11,420 nucleotides of DNA from an uncultured Christensenellaceae bacterium (lineage in GTDB: Bacteria > Bacillota > Clostridia > Christensenellales > Pumilibacteraceae). A model generated the notes under the pieces. It did no database searches. It saw nothing but the letters and a program-made list of their open reading frames with translations, and was not told where the DNA came from. The DNA lies in the NCBI GenBank assembly GCA_910588155.1, contig CAJUPB010000025.1:1-11420 (forward strand), in the 5' to 3' direction. Below, piece by piece: positions 1 to 7,160 of this stretch (the stretch's first letter is position 1; every line of letters starts with the position of its first letter). The position numbers were made by a program, and so were the translations under genes.

Positions 1-28
1 TTACTCCTATATTTTAGCCCTAAAAGGC

Positions 29-58
29 TTGATTTTTGGCGTTTCTCAATGTTATAAT
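29..58 (+). promoter_or_regulatory. Sigma-A type promoter for the CotH-family gene
   Basis: A TTGATT -35 box (29-34) and a perfect TATAAT -10 box (53-58) are separated by 18 bp. Transcription should start near 65, leaving a leader of about 36 nt before the AAGGAG site (89-94) and the ATG at 101. The open frame continues upstream of 101 into the promoter itself, so a start earlier than 101 is unlikely. Confidence 0.6.
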
Positions 59-100
59 AAAATATATCGGTGCATTGGTGATATCGATAAGGAGATTGGT

Positions 101-1654
101 ATGAAAAAATTATTGCGCGGTATGCTGTGTGCGTGTATTTTCTTGGCGCTTACCTTTATTTTTGTAGGTTGCAATAAGACTCCGTCGCAGACGGTTCCGC
201 CTCCGCCGAATTCCGAAACGGTCACACCGGAAAAGCCCGACAATAAGCCTGACGATAAGCCCGAGCAGGAATTGGGCATAGAGGATTTCAAATTGCCCCA
301 AAAACTTGCGACGATAAATATAGTCACGGACGACGGGCAAGACGTAACCGGTGATATAGACAATCAGGAATATAAGGGTTGCGCCGTTACCGTTAAGGAC
401 GGGCGGGAGGGAGAAAATTTTTCCGCAGCTCGTGCACAGGTGCGCATTCGGGGAAACAATACCGCCGAATTTCCCAAAAAATCGTTTCGCCTGAAATTCG
501 ATGTCAAATTGAATTTGCTCGGTTTAAACGAGGGCGCGAAGTGCAAAAATTGGGTGTTGCTTGCCTGTTATAAGGACGTGACCTTTTTGCGCGACGCCGT
601 TGCGTTCGAGCTCGGACGGCAGACGCTTGCCGAAAACGGTTATTATTGTTCCGATTTCAGTTATGCCGAAGTTTGTATAAACGGCAAATACAACGGTATG
701 TATATGGTTGCGGAACAGCAACAAGTCAATAAGAACAGGATAAACATAAACGAACCCGAAGAGGGTTATACGGGGACGGATATCGGCTATCTCGTGGAAT
801 ACGACGGCAATGCTCCGAGAACGGAAGAAAGAGAAAAATGGTTTCAGCTTATCTATAAAAACTATCCCTTGACTTGCGAAGACGGTTCGCAGTTTACCCC
901 GGGACAATACAGGGGTGCCGGGTTTGCTTATTACACGGTCAAAAACGATTTCTACTCGACGAATCAAACGACTTTTATCAAAAACTACACGGAAAATGTT
1001 TTCAAAATCATATACGACGCGCTGTATAACGACAAATTTACGACTTTCAATTCCTATTATACGGCAATAATCGATTCCGAGTTCACGGACTCGCGACAGA
1101 CGATAGAGGCAATTATGAACGTCGATTCTCTTGTCGATACCGTGATTATGTCCGAAGTGCTGTGCGACAACGACATAGACTTTTCGAGTTTCTTCTTTAC
1201 TTTGGATATGGGTGCGGGCGGAGATAAAAAATTGACTTTTCAAGCCCCTTGGGATTTCGATTCCGGTCTCGGTATGATGAGAGGTCTGGAACGGTTGGAT
1301 AAGATATTCTCGGCAAACGTTTGTACGAACGCTATGCAGGCGCTGAATCCTTGGACTGCGATAATGTTCAAAGCCGATTGGTTCAGGCAAGAGGTGGCGA
1401 AACGTTGGGCGCAACTTCACGAAAAGGGAGTGTTTGCAAGATTGGTCACGCTTGTGGAAAAAGTTACCGAAACGTATGAGCCGTATTTCGAAAAGAACTA
1501 CGAGCGTTGGGACAATCTCGGGAAAATCGTGGATACCGTACAGGGCGATGCGGTTGCGACTTTCAAAACGCACGCCGACGCTTCGGCTTTCCTCAAAGAA
1601 TGGTTGACCCACAGAATCGAATTTTTGACGGGATATTTTGCGAAAATTTCTTGA
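101..1654 (+). CDS. CotH-family kinase-like lipoprotein
   Basis: A 517-residue secreted lipoprotein with a CotH domain. CotH proteins of spore coats are atypical protein kinases; many clostridial relatives are surface lipoproteins of unknown substrate. Residues 1-24 form a lipoprotein signal peptide: MKK, a hydrophobic stretch, then the lipobox FVGC with Cys24 as lipidation site. Residues 25-60 are a Pro/Lys/Asp-rich linker. The CotH domain follows: RIRGNNT (115-121) with PKKSFRLKFD (125-134), NWVLLACYKDVTFLRDAVAF (150-169), the strand with INGKYNGMYMVAEQ (193-206), and WDFDSGLG from residue 384, the usual place of the metal-binding aspartates. The start at 101 is chosen because AAGGAG lies 6 nt upstream and it gives a clean signal peptide; the frame is open upstream but would place the promoter inside the gene. 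The family assignment is by motif recognition; the substrate and any spore role are not shown by the sequence. Confidence 0.85.
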   Translation: MKKLLRGMLCACIFLALTFIFVGCNKTPSQTVPPPPNSETVTPEKPDNKPDDKPEQELGIEDFKLPQKLATINIVTDDGQDVTGDIDNQEYKGCAVTVKDGREGENFSAARAQVRIRGNNTAEFPKKSFRLKFDVKLNLLGLNEGAKCKNWVLLACYKDVTFLRDAVAFELGRQTLAENGYYCSDFSYAEVCINGKYNGMYMVAEQQQVNKNRININEPEEGYTGTDIGYLVEYDGNAPRTEEREKWFQLIYKNYPLTCEDGSQFTPGQYRGAGFAYYTVKNDFYSTNQTTFIKNYTENVFKIIYDALYNDKFTTFNSYYTAIIDSEFTDSRQTIEAIMNVDSLVDTVIMSEVLCDNDIDFSSFFFTLDMGAGGDKKLTFQAPWDFDSGLGMMRGLERLDKIFSANVCTNAMQALNPWTAIMFKADWFRQEVAKRWAQLHEKGVFARLVTLVEKVTETYEPYFEKNYERWDNLGKIVDTVQGDAVATFKTHADASAFLKEWLTHRIEFLTGYFAKIS

Positions 1655-1741
1655 CGGGCGATAAGTCGGTCGTTTCCGATTATTCGAAAGAAGTACAGAG
1701 CTGCCTGAAAGACAAAAATATAAAAAACACGGAGAGACAAT

Positions 1742-3598
1742 ATGCCGAAGAACATCGACACGAAATTGAAAACGATTCAAAATCTTTTTTCCAACGGACA
1801 AGAAACCGTTTTGGGCAACGACGGATTTTTCAGTATACCGGAGTATCAACGGGCGTACAATTGGAAGGCAAACGAGCAGTGCGATAAGTTGTGGCAAGAT
1901 ATAGAATCGTTTATCGACAATTCGCAGAATAAGTCGTACTTTTTCGGAACGATAATAATCAATAACGAGCAAGACAAACTGTATTTGATTGACGGACAGC
2001 AGAGAGTAACGACGTTTTTGATTTTACTCAAAGCCATATTGATGAAAATCAATGACATTTTGGACGGGTTTATAAACGACGAGGATTCGAAAAAATTGAA
2101 GCAGGCGTTGGAACAGCGCAGGACGGAAATTATTCGGTGTCTGTATGCAATCGATGTTGACGACGTTTATTTGGTGACGGAAGGGGATAAGAAATATTCC
2201 GACTTGAACATCAAATACTCCAACGAATCCATAAACGAACAGTATAAGAACGATTTGAGAGCCATTCTTCAAGGTCAGTATTACGACGAGATAGAAGGCA
2301 ATGTAATCAAATTTAAAAACAAGAGAAAGATTAGTAAAAAGTATACGAATTTTTATAACAACTTTTTGTATTTCAAAGATAAGTTCAAAGATATGGGTGC
2401 GGACCGATTGAACAAGTTTGCAAAAGACTTGCTGACAAAATGTCAGGTTATCGTCGTGATTTCCTATCAGACGGACGAATCGATTGAAATTTTCAATTCG
2501 CTGAATTCGACGGGTATGCCGCTTGCGGACGCCGACATTATCTCTGCGATTTTATATAAGAACTTTGAAGACGACAAAAAAGATTTCAATGAAAAGTGGG
2601 GCGGAATAATCGCGGAAACCAATAGTTTGAGTGCAAAAAAGATTGCGACAATAGACGATATTTTGAACCAATATATGTATATCGAGAGAGCCAAAAACAA
2701 TGAAAAGGATACCACGCTTCCCGGCGTGCGCAGGTACTTTATGGATATACATAAGGAGCTTTTGAACACTCCCGAAACGTTTATCGAAGACTTGCGGTTT
2801 TTGATAAATATTTGGTCTGACTCAAATTCGAATGAAGATATCGAAGAAAAAGACGTTCAAACCGTGAGAAATATGAGAAACGTAAAGCAAATACTGTTAA
2901 AAAACAATAATAACTTCAAGTTTTATTATACGACTTATTTGTATTTGCACAGAGAAGATTCGTATTCGGACAAATTGGGTTTTTCGGAAGAACTCTTGAA
3001 ATTGTTTGCCATACTTGCAATCAAAGAGATAAGCTATTCATCTTCTCTGTTCAAGCAGTTTTTGATAAATCTGAATATGAAGATGGGACAAGGTCTTTCT
3101 TGCAAGGACATAGTAAAATCGATTCGTGAGCATATTTCCGACAATTTCGACAGAGAAGATATCGAACAAGTGCTGACGAATTCGTATGCGGAAAACGGAA
3201 TCGTATACTTGAATGAATATCTGTTTGCCAAAGAAAACGACGCGGAATTGAATTTGATGACGAACGATATAGAAATCGAACATATAATGCCCGCCAGCGG
3301 CAAAAACATCACGGCAATCAGAGAAGATGCGGGAATGGACGAAGAGGAATTTGCCGCTTATGCGGACAAGCTCGGAAACAAAATTTTGCTGGAACAAAAC
3401 ATTAACGGCTCGGTTTCCAACGATTGGTTCAGAGTCAAAAAGCAAACTTCCGTCAAAGAAAAACGAGGCTATCGGGATTCTTTGTTCCCCATAGCGCAAA
3501 GCCTGACTAAATATAAAAGTGACACTTGGACAAAGAATGACATAGATATTGCGACGAAAAAAGCAGCCGAGAGAATAGTGAAATTCATTTTCGGTTAA
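1742..3598 (+). CDS. DUF262 plus DUF1524 (HNH) protein, GmrSD-like nuclease
   Basis: A 618-residue cytosolic protein with the two-domain layout of GmrSD, BrxU and SspE proteins, which restrict phage DNA: an N-terminal ParB-like DUF262 nucleotide-hydrolysing domain and a C-terminal HNH nuclease. DUF262 shows IPEYQRAYNW (32-41), FFGTI (67-71), the hallmark DGQQRVT (84-90) and the later family motif IFNSLNSTGMPLADADII (250-267). The HNH part shows EIEHIMP (511-517; His514 the likely general base) and LGNKILLEQNIN (544-555) with the conserved asparagines. No catalytic residue seems lost and the length suits a full fusion. The start has GGAG 7 nt upstream (1731-1734). It lies 87 bp after the CotH gene on the same strand, with no clear promoter of its own seen in the gap. 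The target, such as glucosylated, methylated or phosphorothioated DNA, cannot be told from sequence; no partner gene is adjacent, so it probably acts alone. Confidence 0.85.
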   Translation: MPKNIDTKLKTIQNLFSNGQETVLGNDGFFSIPEYQRAYNWKANEQCDKLWQDIESFIDNSQNKSYFFGTIIINNEQDKLYLIDGQQRVTTFLILLKAILMKINDILDGFINDEDSKKLKQALEQRRTEIIRCLYAIDVDDVYLVTEGDKKYSDLNIKYSNESINEQYKNDLRAILQGQYYDEIEGNVIKFKNKRKISKKYTNFYNNFLYFKDKFKDMGADRLNKFAKDLLTKCQVIVVISYQTDESIEIFNSLNSTGMPLADADIISAILYKNFEDDKKDFNEKWGGIIAETNSLSAKKIATIDDILNQYMYIERAKNNEKDTTLPGVRRYFMDIHKELLNTPETFIEDLRFLINIWSDSNSNEDIEEKDVQTVRNMRNVKQILLKNNNNFKFYYTTYLYLHREDSYSDKLGFSEELLKLFAILAIKEISYSSSLFKQFLINLNMKMGQGLSCKDIVKSIREHISDNFDREDIEQVLTNSYAENGIVYLNEYLFAKENDAELNLMTNDIEIEHIMPASGKNITAIREDAGMDEEEFAAYADKLGNKILLEQNINGSVSNDWFRVKKQTSVKEKRGYRDSLFPIAQSLTKYKSDTWTKNDIDIATKKAAERIVKFIFG

Positions 3599-3626
3599 GA
3601 CAAATATTTAGCGTAATTTAAACAAT

Positions 3627-3648
3627 CCCGCCAAAGAATTTTGGCGGG
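3627..3648. terminator. Hairpin between convergent genes, possible terminator
   Basis: A perfect 9-bp inverted repeat, CCCGCCAAA (3627-3635) and TTTGGCGGG (3640-3648), with a 4-nt loop, lies 28 bp after the DUF262 stop, between two genes that end toward each other. The plus-strand side is followed by GTCGGGGG rather than T residues. The minus-strand side is followed by a weakly T-rich ATTGTTTAAATT. It may therefore serve the minus-strand transcript better, or act as a transcript-end stabiliser. The rest of 3599-3806 shows no gene. Confidence 0.45.
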
Positions 3649-3806
3649 TCGGGGGAGTAAACGCATAAGATAAAGTGTGTTATGATTTTTGTGCGGATTT
3701 GCGTTTGCGAAATCGGAATGCCGTCGCTTTTCAAGTATAAAGCCGCAAATTCGATTTGTTACGATGCCGTTCTTGCCGTAACATTACGCTTGCTCGTTCG
3801 GGATAA

Positions 3807-4373
3807 TTACGGTTTGTAAAAAGGGCAGCTTTCTTTCAAACATTGATTGTTGAGAGGCGAGAAATCGCATTGAATTTTGTCCGATTCCGTTTCCGCACCG
3901 TATTTTTCTTTTGCAAATTCGGCGGCAAGGGAGAGAGAAAGAAAAGCATTTCTCTTGCAACATCTTGCGCCGCCGATTTCACTCATCTCTTTCAATGCGG
4001 CGGAAGTGAACCGCATATTATCTTTGTAATATTCATCCGTGCTTAACGGACTTGTGCCGTGAATGATTGAAAAGGCGGCGCCCATTGAGGTCACGGAACC
4101 GCACACTCCCCAATGTCCGCACATAGCTCCCGGCATCTTAATCGTGCGTTTTAAAAGCTCGTCCAAGCATTGCGCGAGATTGATTTCTCCTCCTGCATTT
4201 TTGAATGCCGTTAAAAATGCCGCACCGTCGAGAAAATGATGTTCCGAACCGTGAATGCCGATAAACGGTTTTTTCATCATATCTTTTATTATCGTTATCG
4301 GATTTTTGGAGTCGTTCTTGACTATTTCTTGCTTGATTAAGTCGTATTTGTCTTCCAACGTGTATTCTGCCAT
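3807..4373 (-). CDS. DUF5714-type cysteine-rich protein
   Basis: A 188-residue protein that I recognise as the DUF5714 type, a domain known as a stand-alone protein or at the C-terminus of some SAM-dependent methyltransferases; the biochemical role is not established. No methyltransferase domain is present here. Visible conserved blocks are the HGSEHHFLDGAAFLTAF segment (41-57), the glycine/cysteine motif CGHWGVCGSVTSMGAAFS (85-102), GTSPLS (106-111), GGARCCKR (134-141) and a C-terminal cluster with Cys169, Cys178 and Cys183 (CPFYKP end). The pattern of paired cysteines plus histidines suggests binding of a metal or Fe-S cluster, which is inference. The start is well fixed: GGAGG lies 6 nt upstream on the minus strand. 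It lies 58 bp downstream of the 119-residue gene on the same strand and is probably co-transcribed with it. Confidence 0.7.
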   Translation of the reverse strand: MAEYTLEDKYDLIKQEIVKNDSKNPITIIKDMMKKPFIGIHGSEHHFLDGAAFLTAFKNAGGEINLAQCLDELLKRTIKMPGAMCGHWGVCGSVTSMGAAFSIIHGTSPLSTDEYYKDNMRFTSAALKEMSEIGGARCCKRNAFLSLSLAAEFAKEKYGAETESDKIQCDFSPLNNQCLKESCPFYKP

Positions 4374-4405
4374 ATTATCCTCCGTTTGGCCGGTTTTTGT
4401 CGTTT

Positions 4406-4440
4406 GACAAGTCGGCGGAAAGTCCGACGCTTTACTTGTC
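4406..4440 (-). repeat. Bulged hairpin between two minus-strand genes
   Basis: GTCGG (4411-4415) pairs with CCGAC (4424-4428) around an 8-nt loop, and the flanking GACAA (4406-4410) pairs with TTGTC (4436-4440) across a 7-nt bulge. It overlaps the stop codon of the upstream gene (4432-4434) and sits before the ribosome site of the downstream one. There is no T run, so it is more likely an intra-operon stabilising or attenuating structure than a full terminator. Confidence 0.3.
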
Positions 4441-4791
4441 TTTAAAGAACAATTTATATTCGGGCGTAGCCGCCAATTCCCGAATTAAAATTTCCATATC
4501 GTCGAAAATAGGTTTGGCGCCGCTATTTTCGAGTTGCCAATAGGCGATTTCGTTGTCGTCGCAATATTTCATAAATTCCGGTTCATATGGTTTTAAACTT
4601 TCAAACGAATATGTCAGATGATTGCAGTCGGATTTCAGTATTACAAAGCTGTGAGCGCCGTCGGTCGAAGAGATAACGTCGATGATTTTATCGCCGTAAT
4701 TCAAATATTCGTTGCGCATAATTTCCACGGTTTCGTCCCAGGTCGGCAAAGGCCGAGACTTATTTACGTTTTTCCGCTTAAAAAATTTCAT
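4432..4791 (-). CDS. Hypothetical protein, 119 residues
   Basis: I do not recognise this family. The protein has a basic N-terminus (MKFFKRKNVNKSR), then a compact mixed alpha/beta-looking sequence with WDETVEIMRNEYL (18-30), DGAHSFVILKSD, a tyrosine- and glutamate-rich middle and an acidic helix near the end. There is no signal peptide or membrane segment. Size and composition are similar to small immunity-type or regulatory proteins, but no motif supports this. The start codon ATG at 4791 has only a weak purine-rich stretch upstream, so the start is less certain than the frame. It precedes the DUF5714 gene on the same strand. Confidence 0.55.
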   Translation of the reverse strand: MKFFKRKNVNKSRPLPTWDETVEIMRNEYLNYGDKIIDVISSTDGAHSFVILKSDCNHLTYSFESLKPYEPEFMKYCDDNEIAYWQLENSGAKPIFDDMEILIRELAATPEYKLFFKDK

Positions 4792-4851
4792 AAATAATAT
4801 TGTATTTCCCGATTTCGCCGCCGATTATAATTATCCGAGAGGTGATAACCT

Positions 4852-4860
4852 ATTATATCA
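4852..4860 (-). promoter_or_regulatory. Extended -10 promoter, minus strand
   Basis: Read on the minus strand the sequence is TGATATAAT, an extended -10 element (TGn plus perfect TATAAT at 4852-4857). The -35 position has no good match, as is common for extended -10 promoters. Transcription would start near 4845 and give a leader of about 54 nt before the 119-residue gene. A second TATAAT on the same strand at 4824-4829 lacks both a -35 box and the TG. Confidence 0.4.
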
Positions 4861-4880
4861 CAATTAATGCTATGCGCTTA

Positions 4881-5504
4881 TTATTCGATTGATTGTGCTT
4901 TACGGAATATCTTTTTCAGACCTAGACGAAGGCTCTCCGTATCGTCACGATTTGCCGTTTCTTTGCCATAACTTTTGGATATTGCCCTGGTTATATTATC
5001 GCTTTTTATAAGTTTAGATAAATAATAAGCTATTTCATTTTGATGAATGAAAATCAATGCTTGTATCTTTTTATCGGAAATCAAGCTGAAAGAATATATA
5101 TTTTTATGATAAGTAATCGGAATTTCGCAGTTAAAGTTGTTTTCGGCAGCAATGTTTTTTATGTTATTAACCATTTGTATATATTTTTCATAAGTTATTT
5201 TCTTCCTTGAAGGAATTTTATCAAATATAAAAATATCTAAAAATGTACAGCCATAAGTTTCTTCCATTTCATTGAACGAAATATATTTTCCGTCTTGCTC
5301 AAATATATATCCATAATTGGTATGAACATAAAGAGGATTGCCCAATGCGCCCTTTAATGCGTAAAAAATTTCGCGAGAAGTTTCTATTGTTGCGTCAGCT
5401 TCTATTTGGATTTTTTGTGCTTTTTTCAACCAAAATAAACCATAAGAATGCTTCGACACTTTATACTTATATTGACTTACCAGTTTAATAATCGAATCTA
5501 ACAT
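4881..5504 (-). CDS. Hypothetical protein, 207 residues
   Basis: I do not recognise this protein. It is soluble-looking, rich in Lys, Ile, Tyr and Asn, with a segment resembling a paired-domain regulatory or immunity protein: YGLFWLKKAQKIQIEADATI near the N-terminus, GYIFEQDGKYISFNEMEETYG in the middle, and a basic C-terminus (GLKKIFRKAQ). No catalytic motif is visible. The frame is open to an ATG at 5534, but that codon directly abuts the -10 box of a strong promoter and has no ribosome site. The ATG at 5504 has GAGGA (5509-5513) just upstream and lies downstream of the predicted transcript start, so it is chosen. The gene is much richer in A and T than the genes at 3807-4791, suggesting separate acquisition. 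Confidence 0.55.
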   Translation of the reverse strand: MLDSIIKLVSQYKYKVSKHSYGLFWLKKAQKIQIEADATIETSREIFYALKGALGNPLYVHTNYGYIFEQDGKYISFNEMEETYGCTFLDIFIFDKIPSRKKITYEKYIQMVNNIKNIAAENNFNCEIPITYHKNIYSFSLISDKKIQALIFIHQNEIAYYLSKLIKSDNITRAISKSYGKETANRDDTESLRLGLKKIFRKAQSIE

Positions 5505-5534
5505 AAATTCCTCGATTGGTAAATTGATAATCAT

Positions 5535-5563
5535 ATTATATCAAAAAGCGAAAATTTTTTCAA
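5535..5563 (-). promoter_or_regulatory. Strong sigma-A promoter for the 207-residue gene
   Basis: On the minus strand, TTGAAA (5558-5563), a 17-bp spacer and a perfect TATAAT (5535-5540). The transcript should begin near 5528, giving a short leader of about 24 nt that contains GAGGA and the ATG at 5504. It rules out the upstream in-frame ATG at 5534 for transcripts from this promoter. Confidence 0.7.
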
Positions 5564-5642
5564 GTGAATAAAAGTAAATTATAATAGTGCTTGATATGCT
5601 GAAAAGAAATAAATAACCGACAAAACCGCAATATCGAGCAAT

Positions 5643-5681
5643 CAAATGCATCGCCGTTAAACCGCTTGGCGATAGCATTTG
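5643..5681. repeat. 13-bp inverted repeat with one bulged base
   Basis: CAAATGCATCGCC (5643-5655) pairs with GGCGAT (5668-5673) and GCATTTG (5675-5681); the single A at 5674 is unpaired and the loop is 12 nt. It has no T run on either side, so it does not look like an ordinary terminator. It could be a REP-like element, a processed RNA structure or a protein-binding site. Confidence 0.6.
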
Positions 5682-5855
5682 CGTTCTGACCGGGTGGTAT
5701 TATGCGGCTTGTTCAATTCTTGATTGTTTTCGTGTGGCCAAAGAGGAGGGGGCGCTCCCTTGGCGGCGAGTGATGTGCTTATGACTTTGACGCATATGTG
5801 TTTGTTCCTGCCGCTTGCCGTCGTCTGCGGCTCGCGTCCTCATACTTTTTAGCCA

Positions 5856-5897
5856 ACCACGTAAAAAGCACCCCGTTAAGGGATGCTTTTATGTGGT
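5856..5897 (-). terminator. Long-stem intrinsic terminator
   Basis: The arms 5856-5870 and 5884-5897 pair almost throughout (AAAAGCA with TGCTTTT, extended outward to ACCAC with GTGGT through a G-T wobble and one bulged A). Inside, CCC (5872-5874) pairs with GGG (5880-5882) around a GTTAA loop after one mismatch. On the minus strand the stem ends in a run of five T residues. It lies about 40 bp after the stop of the 103-residue gene and probably ends that transcript; the A/T flanks on both sides would allow some action in either direction. Confidence 0.6.
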
Positions 5898-5938
5898 GGA
5901 GCGATAGTAACCTAAAACGAATTTTACTGTGTGTTAAT

Positions 5939-6250
5939 TCAACGAAAATAGGAAAACTCCCCATTATTTTCTAATTCTAGTTGCAAATGACTATACGATA
6001 AACGCTTACCATTAACGCACATTCTATACCAAGTTTTATATTCGTTTGTATAATCATCAAAGAATCGAATCTCTGCTTGCCCGTTTGCTACGGAAGGTCT
6101 GTTTTCTTTATGTTCCCATACTACGCCAACACATCTTTCGTCGCTATATACTAATATACAACGGTCGCCGATTTCGATATGCAAAAGTGGGCGTATTGAT
6201 TTTGGACTGTTCCCGTATTTTATTGTAAAAGCGTTTCTATTGAGGTGCAA
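5939..6250 (-). CDS. Hypothetical protein, about 103 residues, start uncertain
   Basis: I do not recognise the family. The translated part looks like a real globular protein: FTIKYGNSPKSIRPLLHIEI, then a beta-rich middle (GDRCILVYSDERCVGVVW) and FFDDYTNEYKTWYRMCVNGK near the end. The only usual start codon is a TTG at 6250 with a poor ribosome site. The frame stays open upstream of it, without any ATG or GTG, up to the stop codon of the preceding gene at 6368-6370, and the upstream part also looks like protein (GLVGKGGKHNKKSATNSD). A strong AAAGGAGGG (minus strand, 6320-6328) is followed at the right distance by ATA, not ATG, in another frame. The natural start may thus be non-standard or mutated, or the gene may once have been part of the upstream one. 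Confidence 0.5.
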   Translation of the reverse strand: MHLNRNAFTIKYGNSPKSIRPLLHIEIGDRCILVYSDERCVGVVWEHKENRPSVANGQAEIRFFDDYTNEYKTWYRMCVNGKRLSYSHLQLELENNGEFSYFR

Positions 6251-6367
6251 AATGGGTTGTTTGACTTCTTGACCAGTAGAATCATTATCACTATTTGTAG
6301 CCGATTTCTTATTATGCTTCCCTCCTTTACCTACAAGACCTGCTGTGCGATTTATGGGACTAAGATT

Positions 6368-7096
6368 TTAAGGTGTCCCCCATATACTTTTCATATATTC
6401 GTCTCCTTTATGCAATATAATTCCTTTTATATATTCGGCAAGTTTTTTTACGTAGTTCTCATTTGGGCAAGTACATCCATACAAAAAACACGCATAATAG
6501 ATTAGAAAAGTGGATTGCGTTTTATGTTTATAAATATATAATTTATGTGGTTGCCCCGAATTTATCGGAAGTAAAGCGTTATCAATCAACGCATAATCTT
6601 GAATAAAAAGATTGGTAATATTTTTATTACGCGCGCCATCAATAAAAATATATTTCAAATTATTGGATAAGAGTGAGATTGTTTTTAGTAAAAATTTATA
6701 TGTATCATCTATTTCTTTGTTTTTCAAGTAGTCGTTAAATGATTTGTAAGGAAAAAACGATACGTCCATATGTGCTATGTTTTCACTAGATATACCCAAT
6801 GTATTGAATAATAAATCATAGTTTTTTCGCCAATAATTTTCTTTTTTGAAATGATACAACAGGTCAAATATTTCTTTGGAATCAAAAGACCCATTTATAT
6901 TATAACGCGCTATTTGCTCTGGATAATTAGTTCTTGCACCTTTATCAGTAGGATTATATGAAATTGTAAGCGCCTGAGCTTTATCTATTTTATAAAAAAA
7001 CGGCTGATTCCAAATGGGCAAACAAACTTGCTGTATATTTTCGGGGCGAGGATACTCTATGGCATTTAATAGCAAATTTTGTATTTTGGTATTCAT
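6368..7096 (-). CDS. Uncharacterised protein, possible uracil-DNA glycosylase-like fold
   Basis: A 242-residue protein without signal or membrane segments and with low GC. Three spaced motifs resemble the uracil-DNA glycosylase superfamily layout: ALTISYNPTDKGARTNYP (42-59), in the place of the GxDP-x-G active-site loop; HMDVSFFPYKS (109-119), following a helix-rich stretch; and LKYIFIDGARNKNI (147-160), like the strand that precedes the final helix. None matches a classical member exactly: the usual GQDP is SYNP, so base excision activity is only a hypothesis and the protein may bind a modified base or be something else. The ATG at 7096 lacks a ribosome site and lies 6 nt from a -10 box, so the mRNA may be leaderless. 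The stop is followed in the same frame by the small gene at 5939-6250. Confidence 0.5.
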   Translation of the reverse strand: MNTKIQNLLLNAIEYPRPENIQQVCLPIWNQPFFYKIDKAQALTISYNPTDKGARTNYPEQIARYNINGSFDSKEIFDLLYHFKKENYWRKNYDLLFNTLGISSENIAHMDVSFFPYKSFNDYLKNKEIDDTYKFLLKTISLLSNNLKYIFIDGARNKNITNLFIQDYALIDNALLPINSGQPHKLYIYKHKTQSTFLIYYACFLYGCTCPNENYVKKLAEYIKGIILHKGDEYMKSIWGTP

Positions 7097-7102
7097 ATAT
7101 AT

Positions 7103-7133
7103 ATTATACCATAAAACATATGCCCTTTGTCAA
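7103..7133 (-). promoter_or_regulatory. Promoter immediately before the 242-residue gene
   Basis: On the minus strand, a perfect TTGACA (7128-7133) and a perfect TATAAT (7103-7108) are 19 bp apart, slightly longer than optimal. The ATG begins 6 nt after the -10 box, so the transcript would start at or next to the start codon, with no room for a ribosome binding site. Confidence 0.5.
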
Positions 7134-7160
7134 TAGCAACTTAATTTTTTTGTGGCACTG

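Larger units (their letters stand above)
5564..5938. other. Long intergenic region with two hairpins
   Basis: About 375 bases without a convincing gene. The only open frame, minus strand 5779-5964 (61 codons), lacks a ribosome site and looks non-coding. The stretch holds a bulged 13-bp hairpin (5643-5681), an AT-flanked terminator hairpin (5856-5897) and a G-rich patch near 5743-5770. It separates two minus-strand transcription units. Confidence 0.6.

Noticed and set aside
524..1972. Long minus-strand open frame of 482 codons opposite the CotH and DUF262 genes
   Set aside because: The plus-strand genes on the same DNA have clear domains and ribosome sites. The antisense frame spans two of them, lacks a ribosome site and has a composition typical of a shadow frame.
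5700..5760. Possible tRNA T-loop (GTTCAATTC) in the intergenic region
   Set aside because: The bases on either side do not form a stem and no cloverleaf can be drawn.
5779..5964. Minus-strand 61-codon open frame in the intergenic region
   Set aside because: It has no ribosome site, overlaps the end of the 103-residue gene, runs through the terminator hairpin and looks non-coding.
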